Source: Oceanobacillus sp. HTM 045 (GTDB taxonomy: Bacteria; Pseudomonadota; Alphaproteobacteria; Rhodobacterales; Rhodobacteraceae). Taken from it: a stretch of 64,000 bases of DNA. Below are positions 7,993 through 16,262 of the stretch, piece after piece; position 1 is the stretch's first letter; each line of letters begins with the position of its first letter. The stretch is taken from the NCBI GenBank assembly GCA_009733745.1, contig WNWL01000004.1:126001-190000 (forward strand), given 5' to 3'. The notes under the pieces are model-generated. The model did no database searches, was not told the DNA's origin, and was given only the letters and a program-made list of their open reading frames with translations. The translations under genes and the position numbers were made by a program.

Positions 7993-8952
7993 TCACGCGA
8001 CCCGGTCCCGCGGCTCCCGGCCCTCGAAGAAGGCGGTGACGTTCTCCACCACCCGCATCCCCATCGCCACCCGCGTCTCCCGCGTGGCGGAGCCGAGATG
8101 CGGCAGCAGGCAGACATTCGGCATCGCCGCCAGCGCCTCGGTCACCTTCGGCTCGCGCTCGAACACGTCGAGCCCGGCCCCGGCGATGGTCCCGGCCGCG
8201 AGCGCCTCGACCAGCGCCGCCTCGTCGATGATGTCGCCGCGCGCCGAGTTGACGAGGATCGCAGAGGGCTTCATCAGCTTCAGCCGCTCCGCGTTGATCA
8301 GGTGGATGTTCGCGCCCCCGCCCGGGCAGTGCAGCGACACGAAGTCCGACGCCGCCAGCACCTCCTCCACCGTGGCGAGCTGCGTCGCCGGCACGCCCGC
8401 GTCGGCCACCGGGAAGGCGTCGTAGAACACCACCTTCATGTCCAGCGCGTGGAAGCAGCGCTTGGCCATCGCCTTGCCGATCCGGCCCATGCCGATGATC
8501 CCGAGCGTCTTGCCCTGCGGCGAGACGCCCATGAGCTGGGTCGGCCGCCAGCCGGTCCACTCGCCGGCGCGCAGCATCTGCTCGCCCTCGTAGGTCCGCC
8601 GCGCGACGTTCAGCAGCAGCGTCAGCGCGATGTCCGCGGTGGCGTCGGTCAGCACGTCCGGCGTGTTGGTCACCACCAGCCCCGCCGCCTTCGCCGCCTC
8701 CACGTCGATATGGTTGAAGCCGACGCCGTAGTTGCCGATGATCTTCGCGCGGTGCCCGCCGGTGAGGATGTCGGCGCCGAGCTTGTCGGTCACGGTCGGC
8801 AGCAGGCCGTCGCATTCCGCCAGCGCGGATTTCAGCTGGTCGGGCGTGAAGGCCACGTCCTCGGTGTTCAGCACCACGTCGAACCGCTCCGAGAGGGCGG
8901 CCTCGACCTCCTCGGGCCAGCGGCGGGTGACGATCAGGCGGGGCTTTGTCAT
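7993..8952 (-). CDS. D-2-hydroxyacid dehydrogenase (glyoxylate/hydroxypyruvate reductase type)
   Basis: A 319-residue NAD(P)-dependent dehydrogenase that reduces glyoxylate or hydroxypyruvate. The dinucleotide motif is GMGRIGKA, and the catalytic Arg, Glu and His are in NSARGD, DVFEREP and PHLGSAT. The start MTKPRLIVTRRW is chosen because GGGAGGA lies 7 nt upstream; an ATG nine codons earlier lacks a site. The glycerate kinase that follows suggests glyoxylate or hydroxypyruvate rather than lactate as substrate, but the preferred substrate and cofactor are not proven by sequence. Confidence 0.9.
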   Translation of the reverse strand: MTKPRLIVTRRWPEEVEAALSERFDVVLNTEDVAFTPDQLKSALAECDGLLPTVTDKLGADILTGGHRAKIIGNYGVGFNHIDVEAAKAAGLVVTNTPDVLTDATADIALTLLLNVARRTYEGEQMLRAGEWTGWRPTQLMGVSPQGKTLGIIGMGRIGKAMAKRCFHALDMKVVFYDAFPVADAGVPATQLATVEEVLAASDFVSLHCPGGGANIHLINAERLKLMKPSAILVNSARGDIIDEAALVEALAAGTIAGAGLDVFEREPKVTEALAAMPNVCLLPHLGSATRETRVAMGMRVVENVTAFFEGREPRDRVA

Positions 8953-9030
8953 GGTCTTTCCTCCCGTTTGCCGCTGCATCTCACGCGCGCGCGCGGCTTG
9001 GCAAGGGGCAGCCCACCCGTCAGGCGGGAA

Positions 9031-9891
9031 TCACCGGGTGGATCGGCGGGTGGATCGGCGGGGGAGGCTGGCGGCGATCCAGTCCGCCACCGCGCGGATC
9101 CGGGCGAGGCCCTTCAGCGCCGGATGCGTCATCAGCCACGCCTCGCGGCGTAGCGCCACCGGCCCCGCCTGCACCAGCCGCCGGTCCCGTTCCGCGACCG
9201 CCACCGGCAGCAGCGCCCGCCCCGCGCCGGCGGCGGCCATCTCCAGAAGCGTCTCCGCGTCCCGCGCCCGCGCGGCGACCGGCAGGCCGCTCTCCCGCGC
9301 CGCCTGCTCGACCCATCTTGCCGGCGGCAGGTCGGCCAGCGCGTCCTCGTAGCCGAGCCACGCCTCCCGCCCGCCCGGCGCGGCGAAGGGGGCGTAGGCG
9401 AGCGAGCCGACCCGCCGCGCCAGCGCCCGCTGCTCCTCCTCCGGCCGGGCGAGGCGCAGCGCGATGTCCGCCTCCCGCCGCGTCAGCGACAGGTTGCGCG
9501 GCTCCGCCCCCAGCTCGACCACGAGGCCGGGATGCGCCGCCATCAGCGCCGGCAGGGCAGGGGCCAGCAGCCGGTTGGCGACGATCGGCACCGCGCTCAC
9601 CCGCACCGTGCCCGCGACCAGCGCATCGGTCCCTGCCACCGCCGCGGCGGCGCCCTGCACCTCCAGTTCCACCCGCTCGGCCCGCGCCGCGACCTCCGCG
9701 CCGGCCTGCGTCGGCACCAGCCCCTCCGGCCCGCGCTCGAACAGGCGCGCGCCCAGCGCCGCCTCGGCCTGCGCCACCCGGCGCGCGACGGTGCTCTCGT
9801 TCACCCCCAGCGCCCGCGCCGCGCCCGCACGGCTCCCGGCCCGCGCGGCGGCGAGCACGAAGCGGAGGTGGTCCCACGGTACGTCCTGCAT
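9031..9891 (-). CDS. LysR-family transcriptional regulator
   Basis: A 286-residue regulator with an N-terminal winged helix (residues 5-62; AARALGVNESTVARRVAQAE is the recognition region) and a LysR substrate-binding domain (about 95-280) containing RREADIALRL. It is transcribed away from the YciI-like gene, the classic arrangement for a LysR regulator and its target. The C-terminus ends in a duplicated RRST encoded by two 12-bp direct repeats (about 9037-9061), suggesting recent slippage. The effector is unknown. Confidence 0.88.
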   Translation of the reverse strand: MQDVPWDHLRFVLAAARAGSRAGAARALGVNESTVARRVAQAEAALGARLFERGPEGLVPTQAGAEVAARAERVELEVQGAAAAVAGTDALVAGTVRVSAVPIVANRLLAPALPALMAAHPGLVVELGAEPRNLSLTRREADIALRLARPEEEQRALARRVGSLAYAPFAAPGGREAWLGYEDALADLPPARWVEQAARESGLPVAARARDAETLLEMAAAGAGRALLPVAVAERDRRLVQAGPVALRREAWLMTHPALKGLARIRAVADWIAASLPRRSTRRSTR

Positions 9892-9977
9892 TTATGCCGG
9901 TTGCTCCCGCAATATCGCGACTTTACCCGGCAATCCTGCGGCCTCATGCTCGGCGGGGCAACAGGGGAGGATAAGAC

Positions 9978-10274
9978 ATGCTGCACGCGGTCCTGTTCGA
10001 GGACGACGATACGAAGGCCGACCAGCGCCCGCTCCACATGGCGGCGCACCTGGCCTTCCTCGAGGCCAACGCCGCCGCAATCCACGCCGCCGGCCCGCTC
10101 GCCGATACCGCGGACGGCGCCCCCGCGGGCGGCCTCTGGCAGGTGGAGGCGGAAACGGCGGAGGCAGTCTGGACCCTCGTCCACGCCGACCCGTTCTGGC
10201 CCACCGGTCTGCGCAAGTCCGTCCGCGTCCTCGCGTGGCGGCAGGTCTTTTCGCAGGGGCAGCGGCGGGTGTGA
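9978..10274 (+). CDS. YciI-like small protein
   Basis: A 98-residue protein with the ferredoxin-like YciI/YCII fold signature: MLHAVLFEDD at the start, RPLHMAAHLAFLEANA where the conserved His lies, GLWQVEAETAEAVWTLVHADPF and a C-terminal VRVLAWRQVF. A strong GGGGAGGA precedes the ATG by 6 nt. Homologues include dehydrochlorinase-like and muconolactone-isomerase-like proteins, but most have no known role. It diverges from the LysR gene across an 86-bp region and is the likely target of that regulator. Confidence 0.8.
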   Translation: MLHAVLFEDDDTKADQRPLHMAAHLAFLEANAAAIHAAGPLADTADGAPAGGLWQVEAETAEAVWTLVHADPFWPTGLRKSVRVLAWRQVFSQGQRRV

Positions 10275-10312
10275 GGAGAACTTCGTCCACCACGCCGGAT
10301 AACGGCGCTTGA

Positions 10313-10487
10313 GGTCAGCGCGGAGGGCAACGACCGGCCCTGGACGGGCGTGGTGCCTCACAAGGGTCTGCTTGATTGATCCCCGCACCCCCTCCCCAGA
10401 TCTGAGCCACTTGCAACAGCAGAGAACGCCCGGCCCCCGGGGAGGGCCGGGCGTGGCCCGCGCTAGCCGCGCGTGCCGCGGCTGACC
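10313..10487 (+). repeat. Dispersed 175-bp intergenic element, copy B
   Basis: Complete copy with GGTCAGCG and GCTGACC ends. The second hairpin has one extra C in the loop side compared with copy A. Unlike most copies it lies between two genes in the same direction (YciI-like and DUF1007). It fills most of the 336-bp gap; the remaining bases up to the next start carry only a GGGGAG ribosome binding site. Confidence 0.85.
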
Positions 10488-10610
10488 GAAACTCCCAGTT
10501 CCGAGGCCGCCGCCAAAGGCCTGCGTCCCATGCCCGCTCCCCGACCTCCCCACCTTGCACCTCGGCCGTTCCCGCCCGATATTGCGGCCAAGAGCAGCGG
10601 GGAGACGCGC

Positions 10611-11273
10611 GTGAGACTGACAGGAACGGCCGCAGCCGCGGGGCTCGCCCTCGCCCTTTCGGCAGGCGTGGCCAGCGCCCACCCGCATGTCTTCGTCGAC
10701 GCCACCATCGGGCTCCGGTTCGACGACGAGGGCCGCCTCGCCGCGATCCAGACCGTCTGGACCTATGACGAGTTCTACACCCTCTACTCCATCGAGGTCC
10801 TGGAGATGGACCGCGACGGCGACGGCAACCTGACCGAGGAAGAGCTCCTCGAGATGGCGAAGCTCCACACCGAGGCGCCCGATCTCGAGCCCGAGGACTT
10901 CCCCTCCCAGCTCTTCCTCGAGACCGGCGGCGAGCGCACCCCGCTGGCGCTGCCCAGCCGCGCCCGCGCCTGGATGAACGACGGCCGCCTCGTGATCTAT
11001 TTCGAGCGCGCGCTCGAAACCCCGGCCGACCCCGCGGCGGGCATGGACCTGAAGCTCTACGACCCGTCCTACTTCATCGCCTACACCATCACCGCCGAAC
11101 CGGAGGTCGAGGCGCTGCCAGAGAACTGCCGCGCGCGGCTCAAGTCCTTCGAGGCCGACGCCGCGCTGGCCGAGACGCAGGCCCGCCTGCTCGACCTCTC
11201 CGCCGAGCAGACGCCGGACGACCCGTTCGTCGGCGCGCTCTTCTCGGACGAGGTGCTGGTGCGATGCGAATAG
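10611..11273 (+). CDS. DUF1007 periplasmic metal-binding protein (ZevA-like)
   Basis: A 220-residue exported protein. The GTG start follows GGGGAG and begins a clear signal peptide (hydrophobic stretch GLALALSAGVASA, then HPHVFVDA). DUF1007 proteins accompany NicO-type permeases; in Haemophilus the pair ZevA/ZevB is linked to zinc uptake. An EF-hand-like loop, DRDGDGNLTEEEL, lies near residue 65 and could bind calcium or another divalent ion. Its last 10 bases overlap the next gene, so the pair is co-translated. Confidence 0.85.
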   Translation: MRLTGTAAAAGLALALSAGVASAHPHVFVDATIGLRFDDEGRLAAIQTVWTYDEFYTLYSIEVLEMDRDGDGNLTEEELLEMAKLHTEAPDLEPEDFPSQLFLETGGERTPLALPSRARAWMNDGRLVIYFERALETPADPAAGMDLKLYDPSYFIAYTITAEPEVEALPENCRARLKSFEADAALAETQARLLDLSAEQTPDDPFVGALFSDEVLVRCE

Positions 11274-12199
11274 CCGCGCTCGCCGTCGCGCTCGCCTTCG
11301 TGGCGGGGGCGGCGGCGCTCTGGCTGACCGGCGGCTTCGCCGAGATCGCCGCTTGGGCGCGCGGCGAGCAGCGCGAGTTGCAGAACGCGCTCGCCCGCGC
11401 CATGCGCGCCGCCCGCACGGGCGAGGCCTCGGCGGTCTGGGCGCTGATCTCCGCCTCCGCGCTCTACGGGCTGGTCCACGCGGTCGGGCCGGGCCACGGC
11501 AAGTTCCTGATCGGCGGCGCCGCCGTCGCCTCGCGGCGCACGGCATGGCGCATGGCGCTGATCGGCGTCGCCGCCTCGCTCGGGCAGGCGGTCACGGCGA
11601 TCGTGCTGGTCTATGGCGGCATGGCGCTGGTCGGCATCACCGCCCGCTGGGCGGAGCGCACCGCGGAAGACTGGCTCGCGCCCGCCAGCTACATCGCCAT
11701 CGGCCTGATCGGCCTCTGGCTGGTCTGGCGCGGGGTGCGCGCCTTCCTCCGCCGGCGCGTGGCGCTAGGGCATGAGCACCACCATGCGCATGATCACGGC
11801 CATGCGCATGATCACCTTCACGACCAATCCCATTCCGGCGAATGCGGCTGCGGCCACAAGCACGGCGCCACGGCGGAGGAGGTCGAGGCGATCCGCTCGT
11901 GGCGCGACGTCGCCGCGCTGATCGGCGGCATCGCCATCCGCCCCTGCACCGGGGCGGTGATCGTGCTGGTGATCGCATGGAGGTTCGACATCGCCCTGCT
12001 CGGCGCCGCCGCGGCTACCGCGATGGCGCTCGGCACCGGCGTCGTGGTCGGCGGCACCGCGCTGGCCGCAACATGGTTCCGCGACTCCAGCTACGCCGCC
12101 GCCGGATCCGGACAGGCCGCAAGCATCCTTGCCCCCACCCTGCAATGCCTCGCCGGCGGCGCCATCGTCCTCTTCAGCGGAACGCTGCTTTTCGCGTGA
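11264..12199 (+). CDS. NicO/RcnA-family divalent metal transporter (ZevB-like)
   Basis: A 311-residue inner-membrane protein with about six or seven hydrophobic helices. The family motifs HAVGPGHGKFLIGG and RPCTGAVIVLVIAW are present. Between them, near residues 168-203, is a His/Asp-rich loop (HEHHHAHDHGHAHDH and a following GECGCGHKH), typical of nickel, cobalt or zinc binding. Overlap with the DUF1007 gene indicates one unit. Whether it imports zinc (ZevB-like) or exports nickel/cobalt (RcnA-like) cannot be decided from sequence; the periplasmic partner favours the ZevAB type. Confidence 0.87.
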   Translation: MRIAALAVALAFVAGAAALWLTGGFAEIAAWARGEQRELQNALARAMRAARTGEASAVWALISASALYGLVHAVGPGHGKFLIGGAAVASRRTAWRMALIGVAASLGQAVTAIVLVYGGMALVGITARWAERTAEDWLAPASYIAIGLIGLWLVWRGVRAFLRRRVALGHEHHHAHDHGHAHDHLHDQSHSGECGCGHKHGATAEEVEAIRSWRDVAALIGGIAIRPCTGAVIVLVIAWRFDIALLGAAAATAMALGTGVVVGGTALAATWFRDSSYAAAGSGQAASILAPTLQCLAGGAIVLFSGTLLFA

Positions 12200-12320
12200 A
12201 GCCGGGGCTGGTGACTGCCGGGCCGAGATGGGCTGGCGCTGCTCGTATCCCGGGGCGAACGCCGACCCACTCGATCTTCCCACGACCGCCAGCCGAGGTG
12301 GAATCCGATCTCAGGAGCCT

Positions 12321-12490
12321 GACCAGCCACGGCACGCGCGACTAGCGCGGGCCACGCCCGGCCCTTCCCCCGGCCGGGCGTTGTGCAACGCTTCAAGGGG
12401 ATCTTCGGGCGGGAGGGGGTGCTGCCATAAATCAAGCACCCCCAAAGCAGCACCACGCCCGCCCAGGGCCGGTCGTATCCCTCCGCACTC
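12321..12490 (-). repeat. Dispersed 175-bp intergenic element, copy C (first of three in a row)
   Basis: Minus-oriented copy. Both GC hairpins and the central AAATCAAGCACCCCC segment (reverse of the conserved TTTAT region) are present. It begins the 785-bp gap between the convergent metal transporter and leucine dehydrogenase genes. That gap holds three copies (C, D, E) in the same orientation and no gene. Confidence 0.82.
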
Positions 12491-12544
12491 GGCTTCAGCT
12501 GCGTCCTTCGCTACCGGGTGGCGGTTTTGGGGTAATGGCACCCC

Positions 12545-12717
12545 GGTCAGCCACGGAACGCGCGGCTAGCGCGGGCCACGCCCGGCCCTTCCCCCGGCCG
12601 GGCGTTGTGCAACGCTGCAAGGGGATCTTTTGGCGGGAGGGGGTGCTGCCATAAATCAAGCACCCCCAAAGCAGCACCACGCCCGACCAGGGCCGGTCGC
12701 GTCCCTCCGCGCTCAGC
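12545..12717 (-). repeat. Dispersed 175-bp intergenic element, copy D (second of three)
   Basis: Minus-oriented copy with a clean GGTCAGCC end. It is nearly identical to copy C over most of its length. The spacer between C and D (around GGGTGGCGGTTTTGGGGTAA) recurs in altered form between D and E, so the array looks like tandem duplication of a unit of about 225 bp. Confidence 0.83.
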
Positions 12718-12771
12718 TCCAGATGCGTCATTCGCCACCGAGTGGCGGTTCTGGGGTAACGGCACTCCGAT

Positions 12772-12950
12772 CATCCACCGCCCGGGCGACCAGCCCGGGC
12801 CAAGTTTGACCGGCTTCCGGCCCTCCCCCGGGCCGGGCGTTCTGCAACGCTGCAAGGAGATCGAAGTGCGGGAGGTCTTGCCGCCATAAACCAGGCAACC
12901 CCAACGAAGCACCACGCCCGACCAGGGCCGGACATGCCCCTCCGCGCTAA
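12772..12950 (-). repeat. Dispersed 175-bp intergenic element, copy E (third of three)
   Basis: More diverged minus-oriented copy. One terminal hairpin is replaced by a stem with arms GCCCGGGCGACCAGCCCGGGC, as in copies F and G, so two sub-types of the element exist side by side. It ends 35 bp before the stop of the leucine dehydrogenase gene. Confidence 0.75.
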
Positions 12951-12984
12951 CCCTCAGCCCCGCAAGACCACCCCAACGGCCCTC

Positions 12985-14034
12985 TCACCCCCTGAACCGT
13001 GCCCGCGCGTGGGCGTCGGCGACCGCGCCGGTGGGCTTGCCGGTGGCGGCCGCCTCGTCGATGATCCGCCCCAGCGTCGCCGGGATCTCGTCGACCTTGG
13101 CGTTCACCTGCGCCTCGGAAAGCGACAGCGTCCGCCGCGCGACGGAGATCAGCCCGCCCGCGTTCACCAGGTAGTCCGGGCAGTAGAGGATCCCCGCCTC
13201 GGCCACCCGCGCGTCGTCCGCCGGGGTGGAGAGCAGGTTGTTGGCCGCGCCGCAGACGATCCCGGCGCGGATCTTCGGGATCGACTCCGCGTTCAGCTCC
13301 GCCCCCAGCGCGCAGGGCGCGAACACGTCGCACTCGATGAAGGCAGCCTCCTCCACCGGCACGCTGCCGCAGCCGAGATCGGCCTGCGCCGCCGCCACCG
13401 CGTCGGCCCGGATGTCGGAGACCACGATCTCCGCCCCCGCCGCGTGAAGCTGGCGGCAGAGCTGCTCGCCGACGTTGCCGAGCCCCTTCACGCTGACGCG
13501 CACGCCCTCCAGCGAGCGCCCCAGCCGGCGCTTCACCGCCTCCTGCATCGACAGGAACACGCCCCGCGCCGTGAAGGGCGAGGGGTCGCCCGCCCCGCCG
13601 GAGACGCCGGCGACATGCTCCGTCTCCTCGCCCACCGCGTCCATGTCGGCGACCGCGCAGCCGACATCCTCGGCGGTGATGTAGCGCCCCGCGAGGCGCT
13701 CCACCGTGCGGCCGAAGGCGCGCATCATCGCCGGGGTCTTCTCGGTGCGGCTGTCGGCCATGATCACCGCCTTGCCGCCGCCGAGGTCGAGCCCGGCCAG
13801 CGCCGCCTTGTGGCTCATCCCCGCCGAGAGCCGCAGCGCGTCGCGCACCGCCGCGCCCTCGCTGGTGTATTTCCAGATCCGGCACCCGCCCAGCGCCGGC
13901 CCGAGCGTGGTGTCGTGGATCGCGATGATCGCCCGCAGACCCGCCGCGGGGTCGCAGGCGAACACCACCTGCTCGTGGGCGTCGAAATCCGGGCTCTCGA
14001 AGATCGCCATCTCGGAAAGGATCTGGTCGGGCAT
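12985..14034 (-). CDS. Leucine dehydrogenase-type Glu/Leu/Phe/Val dehydrogenase
   Basis: A 349-residue enzyme of the amino acid dehydrogenase family that interconverts branched-chain amino acids and their 2-oxo acids with NAD. The substrate-binding segment GPALGGCRIW, the Lys-containing GMSHKAALAGLDLGGGKAV, and the Rossmann motif VKGLGNVG are present. The length and the N-terminal AIFESPDFDAHEQVVF fit leucine dehydrogenases. The start is uncertain: neither the chosen ATG nor the one eight codons later (MAIFES) has a strong ribosome binding site. It converges on the metal transporter genes across three repeat copies. Confidence 0.88.
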   Translation of the reverse strand: MPDQILSEMAIFESPDFDAHEQVVFACDPAAGLRAIIAIHDTTLGPALGGCRIWKYTSEGAAVRDALRLSAGMSHKAALAGLDLGGGKAVIMADSRTEKTPAMMRAFGRTVERLAGRYITAEDVGCAVADMDAVGEETEHVAGVSGGAGDPSPFTARGVFLSMQEAVKRRLGRSLEGVRVSVKGLGNVGEQLCRQLHAAGAEIVVSDIRADAVAAAQADLGCGSVPVEEAAFIECDVFAPCALGAELNAESIPKIRAGIVCGAANNLLSTPADDARVAEAGILYCPDYLVNAGGLISVARRTLSLSEAQVNAKVDEIPATLGRIIDEAAATGKPTGAVADAHARARFRG

Positions 14035-14160
14035 GATCTGGCTCGCGCTGGACGTGTTGTGCGGAGGGTGTCCCGCAGTTCTAGCCCGCCCCGCGGGCGA
14101 CCGGAACCCTCAGCCGGGGCGCCCCTCCCAACCGGGCGCGGAACCGACTATATTGAAACC

Positions 14161-14640
14161 ATGTCAGACCCGCAGAACGACCCCGCCTCGCCGCCCGGCG
14201 CCTACCGGGGGGTGATCGTGCGCGACGCGGAGACCGGCGAGATCCTCGCGGTCGAGATGCTCGACGAGACCGCCGAACTCCCGCCCGAACCGGAAAGCTG
14301 GCTCAAGCGCAACGCGAAGACGCTGGACGCGCTCCGCCCCGTCACCGAGGCCGCCTCGCTGGCCGGGAGCCCGGTGCTCCGCGCCGTGGTGGCGGGCGCA
14401 TGGCTGGTGGTCGACGCCGCGCGGCTGCGCGAGGAGCCGCGGGAGGAGGGCACGCGCCTGCGCCGCGGGCTGCGCGCCGCCTCGATCGCCTTTGCCGGGC
14501 TCGGCATCGTCGCCGGCATCCGCAGCGCACCCAAGGCCCTGCGGGCACGCAAGGCGCTGATCGGCGCGCTCCGCCGCGCCGCCGCGACCGCCGAGCAGAC
14601 GCTCCGCGCGAAGGACCGCCAGCCCGGCCCGACACGCTGA
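14161..14640 (+). CDS. Conserved-looking small protein with hydrophobic segments, function unknown
   Basis: A 159-residue protein I do not recognise. The N-terminal half is acidic and Pro-rich (EMLDETAELPPEPESW). The C-terminal half has two hydrophobic stretches (LRAVVAGAWLVVDAARL near residue 80 and ASIAFAGLGIVAGI near residue 110) and a basic, Arg-rich end. It has a TATATT sequence about 8 nt upstream of the ATG but no good ribosome binding site. It diverges from the leucine dehydrogenase gene. It could be membrane-associated. Confidence 0.55.
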   Translation: MSDPQNDPASPPGAYRGVIVRDAETGEILAVEMLDETAELPPEPESWLKRNAKTLDALRPVTEAASLAGSPVLRAVVAGAWLVVDAARLREEPREEGTRLRRGLRAASIAFAGLGIVAGIRSAPKALRARKALIGALRRAAATAEQTLRAKDRQPGPTR

Positions 14641-14666
14641 GCTTTAGCAACCGTTACCGCCGAACC

Positions 14667-14695
14667 TTGCCGACCCGCCCTCCGCGGACTACCCT
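14667..14695 (+). promoter_or_regulatory. Candidate sigma-70 promoter of the MFS leader
   Basis: TTGCCG (14667-14672) and TACCCT (14690-14695) are separated by 17 nt and lie just upstream of the leader ORF. The match is reasonable for alphaproteobacterial housekeeping promoters but not perfect. Confidence 0.4.
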
Positions 14696-14723
14696 TGCCG
14701 CCAACACGGAAGGACCGCGCCGC

Positions 14724-14783
14724 ATGACCGCCCGCATGACCACCCGCTTCGACATCGTAGGACGCCAGCGCATGGAGCCCTGA
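14724..14783 (+). CDS. Candidate 19-residue leader peptide upstream of the MFS gene
   Basis: A short ORF, MTARMTTRFDIVGRQRMEP, with a GGAAGGA ribosome binding site 9 nt upstream. It is followed by a nested stem-loop (arms 14768-14775 / 14803-14810 and 14782-14787 / 14794-14799) and then an intrinsic terminator, all before the MFS start. The last codons and stop overlap the left arm of the outer stem, so a ribosome there would change the RNA fold. This is the layout of translation-controlled attenuation. No amino acid is strongly enriched, so what would stall the ribosome is unknown. Confidence 0.5.
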   Translation: MTARMTTRFDIVGRQRMEP

Positions 14784-14811
14784 CGGCAGCCGCGCCGTCG
14801 CCCCATGCGCG

Positions 14812-14836
14812 CCCCCGCCCGAGCGGGGGTTTTTTT
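14812..14836 (+). terminator. Intrinsic terminator in the MFS leader
   Basis: Arms CCCCCGC (14812-14818) and GCGGGGG (14823-14829) with a 4-nt loop, followed by seven T (14830-14836). It lies between the leader ORF and the MFS start, so it either ends a small transcript or acts as an attenuator. Confidence 0.85.
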
Positions 14837-14895
14837 GTGCCGACCCGACCCGCACCCACCCCGCCCCGAGCCAGCCCCGAACAGGAGACCCCGCG

Positions 14896-16149
14896 ATGAG
14901 ACCGGCCGCCAGCATATCCCGGCCCGGCGCCTCCCCGCCCGGAATGCCGACGCTGGTGCTGCTGACCGCCTTCGCCACCGTCTCGCTCAACATGTTCCTG
15001 CCCTCGCTCGGCGCCATCGCCGACGAGTTCGCCACCGACTACGCCACGGTGAACATCGCCGTCGCCGGCTACCTCGCCGTCACCGCCGTGGTGCAGATCG
15101 TCGCCGGCCCGCTCTCCGACCGCTGCGGGCGTCGCCCGGTCACGCTGGCCTGCCTCGCGCTCTTCGCCGCCGCCTCGCTCGGCTGCCTGCTGTCGCAGGA
15201 CATCGCCACCTTCCTCGCCTTCCGGATGCTGCAGGCGGCGGTGATCTCCGGCTCGGTGCTGGCCCGCGCCATCGTCCGCGACACCCGCCCGGCGCGGGAG
15301 GCGGCGAGCCTGCTCGGCTATGTCTCGATGGCCATGGCGATCGGCCCGATGGTCGGCCCGATGATCGGCGGCGGGCTGGAGGAACTGTTCGGCTGGCGCG
15401 CCAGCTTCGTCTTCTTCACCGTCGCGGGGGCCGGGATGTTCCTGCTCTGCTGGCACGACCTCGGCGAGACCAACACCACCCGCTCCGAGACCTTCCGCAG
15501 CCAGTTCGCCGCCTACCCGGAACTGGTCCGCTCGCGCCGCTTCTGGGGCTACTCGCTCTGCATGGCCTTCTCGGTCGGCGGCTTCTACGCCTTCATCAGC
15601 GGCGCGCCGAAGGTGGCGGAGACGGTGCTGGACCTCTCGCCCGGCCTGCTCGGCATCTGCATCGGCTCGATCACCGGCGGCTTCGCCTTCGGCAGCTTCC
15701 TCGCCGGGCGCTACGCCGCGCGGGTGCCGCTGATCGCGATGATGCTGGCGGGCAGGGCGGTCGCCTGCGCCGGGCTGACGCTCGGCCTCGTGCTTGTGCT
15801 GACCGGCACGGTCACGGTGCTCTCGGTCTTCGGCACGACGATCTTCGTCGGCATCGGCAACGGCATCACCATGCCGAGCGCGGCCTCGGGCTCCATGTCC
15901 GTCCGCCCCCGGCTCGCCGGCAGCGCCTCGGGCCTCTCCGGCGCGCTGGTGGTCGCGGTCGGCGCGGGCGTCACCTCCGTCACCGGCGGCCTGGTGGAGG
16001 GCGCGACTCCCGCGCTCACGCTGATCGTCACCATGCTCGCCTGCACCGCCCTGTCGCTCGCCGCGGGGCTCTACGTCCTCGCGGTGGACCGGCAGGAGGC
16101 GGCGCGAGCAGGGCAGGGCGCAGAAGACGCCCGCGAACCGGCCGAGTAA
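14896..16149 (+). CDS. MFS drug-resistance transporter, Bcr/CflA family
   Basis: A 417-residue inner-membrane protein with about twelve hydrophobic helices. Motif A is GPLSDRCGRRPV between helices 2 and 3; a Bcr/CflA-like RMLQAAVISGSVLARAIVRD follows, and WRASFVFFTV marks helix 6. AGGAG lies upstream of the ATG. Family members export drugs, sulfonamides or amino acid derivatives by proton antiport. The structured leader with a terminator suggests inducible expression, perhaps by a translation inhibitor; that is inference. Confidence 0.88.
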   Translation: MRPAASISRPGASPPGMPTLVLLTAFATVSLNMFLPSLGAIADEFATDYATVNIAVAGYLAVTAVVQIVAGPLSDRCGRRPVTLACLALFAAASLGCLLSQDIATFLAFRMLQAAVISGSVLARAIVRDTRPAREAASLLGYVSMAMAIGPMVGPMIGGGLEELFGWRASFVFFTVAGAGMFLLCWHDLGETNTTRSETFRSQFAAYPELVRSRRFWGYSLCMAFSVGGFYAFISGAPKVAETVLDLSPGLLGICIGSITGGFAFGSFLAGRYAARVPLIAMMLAGRAVACAGLTLGLVLVLTGTVTVLSVFGTTIFVGIGNGITMPSAASGSMSVRPRLAGSASGLSGALVVAVGAGVTSVTGGLVEGATPALTLIVTMLACTALSLAAGLYVLAVDRQEAARAGQGAEDAREPAE

Positions 16150-16262
16150 CGGGCGCGCCCGAACCCCTCAGGTACTTCAGCAGGACTTGGCGAGTTTGAA
16201 CGCCGAAGCCCCTTTTCACGACCCACTTCCAACCGGGACACGGGTTTTCAAGGGGATTACGG

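Noticed and set aside
9892-9977. LysR binding site (T-N11-A) between the LysR and YciI-like genes
   Set aside because: TTGC...GCAA arms can be drawn, but they pair poorly and several alternatives fit equally, so no site is called.
12311-12915. Open frames across the dispersed element giving similar peptides (for example around NARPGEGPGVARA)
   Set aside because: The frame is open in most copies, but there is no ribosome site or consistent start, copy B has a one-base indel, and conservation follows the hairpins rather than codons. RNA or DNA structure explains it better.
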